A stretch of 64,000 nucleotides of DNA, from positions 62,001 to 126,000 of the forward strand of contig JALMQS010000032.1 in assembly GCA_024734495.1 (NCBI GenBank), in the 5' to 3' direction. Origin of the DNA: Forficula auricularia (Eukaryota; Arthropoda; Insecta; Dermaptera; Forficulidae). The position numbers and the translations under genes were made by a program. Each line of letters opens with the position of its first letter. The first letter of the stretch is position 1. Below are positions 59,832-64,000 of this stretch, one piece after another. Below the pieces are notes generated by a model. The model was not told where the DNA came from. It saw nothing but the letters and a program-made list of their open reading frames with translations, and made no database searches.

Positions 59832-59880
59832 TTCTAGACAGTTTCGGTCATCACTGGTAGACCATCTTCAGTAGTACTAG
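59832..59880 (-). ncRNA. Hammerhead-ribozyme-like motif 4
   Basis: On the minus strand: stem I CTA, core CTGAAGA, extra T, stem II GGTC with GACC, core GAAA, then CT-GTC and stem I partner TAG. Stems are three and four base pairs. Both stems differ from motifs 1-3 in a paired way. The inverse arm of the palindrome near 60395-60430 has a decayed version. Confidence 0.4.
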
Positions 59881-60432
59881 AAAAACGAAACATTTTGTAA
59901 GAATTTTTCTATAATATATCTACAATTAAACAAAATAAAAACCTTACAATTTCATATTTATCCATACATTCCTTCAAGATTTTGAATTTGTCACTCTGTA
60001 CATATAATAATCTCACTTTTTAATTTAACATGGATATTTAAATAAATTAAAAAAAAAATTATAAACACTTGTCTTTGATTTTAGAATATGATTTGAACTG
60101 ATGAAAAATTAAAGATTTTCTATTTACTATAAATCTTTAATGTATCATCAGTTCAAATATATTATATACATATTCTAAGACCAGAGGCAAGTGTTTATAA
60201 ATTACCTATTATTTTTTTTGAAATTTATTGAAATAGCCATGTTAAATTAATCAAATATGTGCAGAGTGACAAATTTCAAATCTTGAACGAAATTGTATTT
60301 ATAAATATGAAATTGTAGGGTTTTTTTTTGTATAATTGTATATATATTAGAAAAATTATTATGTATAAAATGTTTCGTTTTTCCAGTGCTGCTCAATATG
60401 GTCTTCCATTGTCTAGTAAATCTATGAAATAA

Positions 60433-60748
60433 TGCTTTGCACGCAGCACACGTTTCTGCCGACTCCCAACACTCTTTCGCGGTCAAATTGGAAAAGTGCC
60501 GGACCACCTCATTCGCGAATACATATATCCCCATGACTTCAAGGAACTGGAACTCTCTCCCAGCCTCTATCTTTCCCAGCACCTATGATCTTCAAACCTT
60601 CAAAACCAGGGTGCATAGACACCTACGTCTACACCCTCTCACTTAATCAACTTTCCCTTCTCTTCGGTAATGCAGGGGTCTTTCGAGATCCATAGGGGCT
60701 ACATCTTTACTGGTGCAGCCTTCTTGCATTCTGATTGCATTAAAAAAA
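60433..60748 (+). pseudogene. Jockey-type non-LTR retrotransposon, short 3' copy
   Basis: Keeps only the last 70 codons, with [20 protein letters not shown] and [11 protein letters not shown], the shared 3' UTR and an A run at 60742-60748. It is strongly 5'-truncated, as usual for target-primed insertion. Confidence 0.85.
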
Positions 60749-60835
60749 TAGTATTAATTAACTTAAATTATTCTATTTATTTAACTTATGTGACTAAATA
60801 AACCCTAAAATTTATAAAATTAAATTTTACATAAA

Positions 60836-63320
60836 TAAGTCACTTAAGTTTTGGAAGAATCTTATAAAAAAATGTTGAAACAAGATGACTATATTCATTG
60901 TATATTTTCCTAGCTCTCGGCACGGTAAAGTGGCTTCCAATATTTTATGAGGAATGTTCAGCAGTCTTACAAAAATTTGGCCCTTTCCTAGAAACATTTC
61001 TAGTATCCCCTTGATTCTCACTAATCTTAAATGAGTAATTACAAAATGTAAAGCTATATGATTGAATGGCTGAAAATTTTATGAACTGATCTTTTTTTTA
61101 ATACCTACCACATATGTGTTTCAAGTATTATAAGTATTCAAACAAGTATAAATCATATTTTTATCGAAATTAAAAATAGAAAGTAACAATTAGGCCTGTC
61201 ACAATTTTTTTTTAATTAGTCTTATCAAAACCTCTCTTTGGGGCATGAACTTTATTTAATTATTTCTTACGGTTCATAGAAAAATTGAGAATGAAAAGTT
61301 TCAAAGAAGGGAAGTTGTAAGTAAAATATACGGGATGCAGACACACAAAGTTTTTTTAATGAACATATATGAATTTTAATCTCATATTTCCTAATTAATT
61401 CAATAAATAAATATAGAATTTATAGATAAAATTAAAAAAGTTTAGCGACACATAATAATTAGTTATTTGTTTAATAAAAAAAGTAATATATGATTCTAAT
61501 TATTAACAATAATTAATTATACATTAAGTTTATTGTATAATAATTTAAAAAATTAATGGTAATTATAATAAAATAAAATAAAATAAATTTTCCCATCACT
61601 GGTAATTGAATTAAAATGAAATATTTACGCAAGGGTTGAATGGCGAGAAAGGGGCGAATGACTATGAACCAACGGATGGGGTGACTATATGCAAAGGCTT
61701 AAACATTTTCCAATTTATTTCTTCAACGACTTGTTCATTTTATTTTATTTATTTATTTATTTTTAAATGGATTTATCTTTGATAAAAAATAAAATAAAAA
61801 AAAAGTTGTTGAAAGAGATTGTCGTTTTGGATTCGATAACGTACAAATCGAGAGAGGGTTTGGGTTGGGTAGAGATCCATATCCATCAGCCAATAGGGGG
61901 TAGGGTGGGGGTTATCAGTATTCGAAGGCTGGATATAACATTGCAAAACGTATATTACATTTTCTATCTCTATTTGAATATTTTTAAACTTATATTAAAA
62001 AATATTCTATATTTTATTTTATATAGGAATATTCGCTTATTATGTAGTCAAAATATATTATGAGGTAAAAATCTTATATTTATGCAAGATTTTATTTTTC
62101 TTCCTTCACAAGTTGATGATAGAGTTTACAAATAGCTAATGAGATCTTATCGAAATGTCAGAGATTGATCTGCAAATAAACATTTAATAGACCGAGAGCC
62201 GGGGGAATTGTGATATCTTAAAAGGAAACCAGGTTTGTGTAATTTTTGAGTTTTTAGGTCTTCTATTTTTTATACTACAGGAACCTATTAATAAATTTAA
62301 TTAATAGAGATTTTAATTCTAGGCATCTTTTGTATTTACATGTTATTTTAAAATTAATAAGGAAAAATATATTGAAAAATGATTTTTTAAATTGAATTTC
62401 CTTATAAAAAATAAATAGTAATAATAATGAATTTATAAATAGTGCAGGCATGTTTTGTTTACTTGTATCGATGAACTCTGAAACTCAAATACTTTACGGT
62501 AGAGCCTAAATTTTACGCAGCTATCAAGAAGAGGTGACGAAATGATTGTCTATATTCAGGCGATTGGTTCATTCAAGGCTACAATTTTCTTTAGGAATAA
62601 TCTAAATGTTTTAAAATATTGTTTAGGAATTAGGAATAACCTATACAAATTTAAGTATAGGTATAATATATCTTTACTCATTGGATAAAGTAAAAACAAC
62701 AAATTTTATAAGGCTTGATGCAAGAGAGTAGGTTGAATTAAGGATGTTTGAGATATTTTATCAGGGGGAAACGACTGGAATTATTTCTTTGCTGCCTTTT
62801 CAAATATATAATAGTTTCACAAAGGTGTAGGTATAATCTGTTAAAAAGGAAGGTCTTCTGAAGATTACTTGAAATTTTAACTCAAATGAGACACAAATGA
62901 TTCTGACGTCCATTAGCGACTATGCTATCGCTCTGCCTTTATTCGTATAAAATAGCAAATATTGTAAATATTCGATCCTTTAATTTAATATTTGAGAGAC
63001 TGGCAGAAAACGTAAAATTGAATATATCTTGCAAAATACTTGGTATATCAAATTCGTTCTTATTTATCTTATATAGGAGAAAATGAACTAATTATTATAA
63101 TTTAAAAGTAGTTTCTTGATTCAAATTGGACTGATACAAAAATCATCTAAAAATGGGCAATTTGGAACCCTCCAACACCGTCAATTTAATGACAAATAAA
63201 TTTTTAAAAATATTCCAATTCGTACTTGATGATAATCTTTTCGGGAGATTTCTCACACCAACCTTTTTGCCCGGGTGGTGGAACTGCTATGCCGCCGGCC
63301 CTGTTCATTGTATATTAAAG
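60836..63320. other. Intergenic AT-rich sequence
   Basis: No gene is recognised. The last 20 bp of element A (ATTGGATAAAGTAAAA) appear alone at 62680-62696. A 98-codon frame at 61767 is low-complexity and not called. Confidence 0.45.
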
Positions 63321-63324
63321 TAAA

Positions 63325-63903
63325 TAGTCCAAGAGCTGGTGACACATTTTGAGTACGGATTTGACCCAACCAGAAGCCATGCGTAATAGTACCGTCTCAT
63401 GAGGAGCCGTGCAAGGAATGGGTAAGCGCCACGGCTTCCGGAGCCCAGGTCTGGTAGCCGGAGTAGTGCTGCATGGTGAGAGTGGCGGTAAGGATGCATG
63501 CGTAGCAAAAAACATGTTTTTGACCCACAATGAAAATTATAAAAATTATACTTTATAGTCAATTATAAACATAACATATTCTCAATCCAAACCATCTGAG
63601 TGGTGGGACGTGGAACCAGACCCCGACCCAAAGTGTATCTTTACAACATGCAAAAAATAGCATGACGCCATTAATTATAATTTTTATAATTTCATTATGG
63701 GTCAAAAGATATTTTAACACGATATGTATTTTTAACCGCACCTCACTACCATGCGCAGTACCTGGTCCACCTGCTTAGACCAGCCGGATGGTGTGCCATG
63801 TCATCTTCGTACAACTATCATAGACGGTACTACATTCTTACTCTCACATTATTTCTAGTTGGCTCAAATCCGTACTCAAAAATGTGTCACCAGCTCTTTG
63901 ACT
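63325..63903. mobile_element. MITE with nested inverted repeats
   Basis: Outer arms of about 75 bp start at AGTCCAAGAGCTGGTGACAC and end at 63903 with the inverse, including TTTTGAGTACGGATTTGA and TAGTACCGTC. An inner inverted pair, 63505-63550 and 63670-63710, shares TTTTGACCCA and AATTATAAAAATTATA. The interior is GC-richer than its flanks. No intact transposase is seen; frames there are short. Confidence 0.7.
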
Positions 63904-64000
63904 AAAACATTTCTTGCATCAATTTTTGATATATAAATTATTTCTAATAACCTATTTAGAGAGTTCAAAATAAATAAAGTGATAAATTTAAGAGAATTAA

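Larger units (their letters stand above)
59729..60834. mobile_element. Large palindrome split by a Jockey insertion
   Basis: Without the Jockey fragment the palindrome is about 790 bp. Outer ends GTAAAATTTAATTTGATAAA and its inverse at 60805-60830 match, as do GGTTTATTTAGTCACA on both sides. The inner arms share GATTTTAGAATATGATTTGAA-like text around 60100. The right arm is interrupted after CTATGAAATAA at 60432 and resumes at 60749 with AGTATTAATTAAC. Confidence 0.75.

Noticed and set aside
61767..62063. 98-codon frame
   Set aside because: Low-complexity Lys/Ile/Tyr/Leu composition typical of AT-rich non-coding sequence.

Overview
The window is AT-rich nuclear DNA of an animal, most likely an arthropod. 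Genes have introns with GT-AG borders. The mobile DNA is a metazoan mix: a Jockey-type non-LTR element, a second non-LTR element with RNase H, mariner/Tc1-type elements, a pogo-like MITE, a piggyBac remnant, a tRNA-derived SINE and many foldback elements. A parasitic copepod such as a sea louse would fit the style, but that species guess is weak. A run of 100 N at 55848-55947 marks a scaffold gap, so assembly artefacts must be considered throughout.

Layout. From 1 to 10190 on the minus strand lies the 5' six-sevenths or so of Rae1, the WD40 mRNA-export and mitotic checkpoint factor. I could rebuild seven exons, from a start codon at 10190 to an exon cut by the left window edge. Its long second intron (5013-9850) holds a mariner-derived foldback, a 5'-truncated Jockey element and a pogo-like MITE. 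From about 10.2 to 31.4 kb I see no host gene, only nested repeats. Here a family of foldback elements (element A) with 119-bp tandem units in its arms occurs three times, with a fourth copy at 49.4 kb.

From 31520 to 45176 on the plus strand lies a four-exon gene for a roughly 507-residue protein with two C-terminal C2H2 zinc fingers. Its 141-bp second exon is present twice, at 34627 and 35991, inside a 492-bp direct repeat that brackets a truncated mariner element. The four differences between the copies and the position of the mariner end suggest two haplotypes joined in series, although a real exon duplication is possible.

From 45.2 kb to the end there are repeats, a tRNA-derived retroposon with clear target-site duplication (49236-49334), a piggyBac remnant (55033-55400) and a possible exon beside the gap (55626-55847). 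A large palindrome (59729-60834) is split by a third Jockey fragment, and a MITE with nested inverted repeats closes the window (63325-63903).

The most interesting signal is a hammerhead-ribozyme-like motif at four loci (3992-4032, 10828-10870, 40562-40604, 59832-59880). The core bases are kept while stem I and stem II change in a compensating way, and each copy lies in an inverted-repeat element. Penelope-like retroelements are known to carry such ribozymes, but no Penelope protein is visible here. The two host genes point in opposite directions and show no sign of working together.
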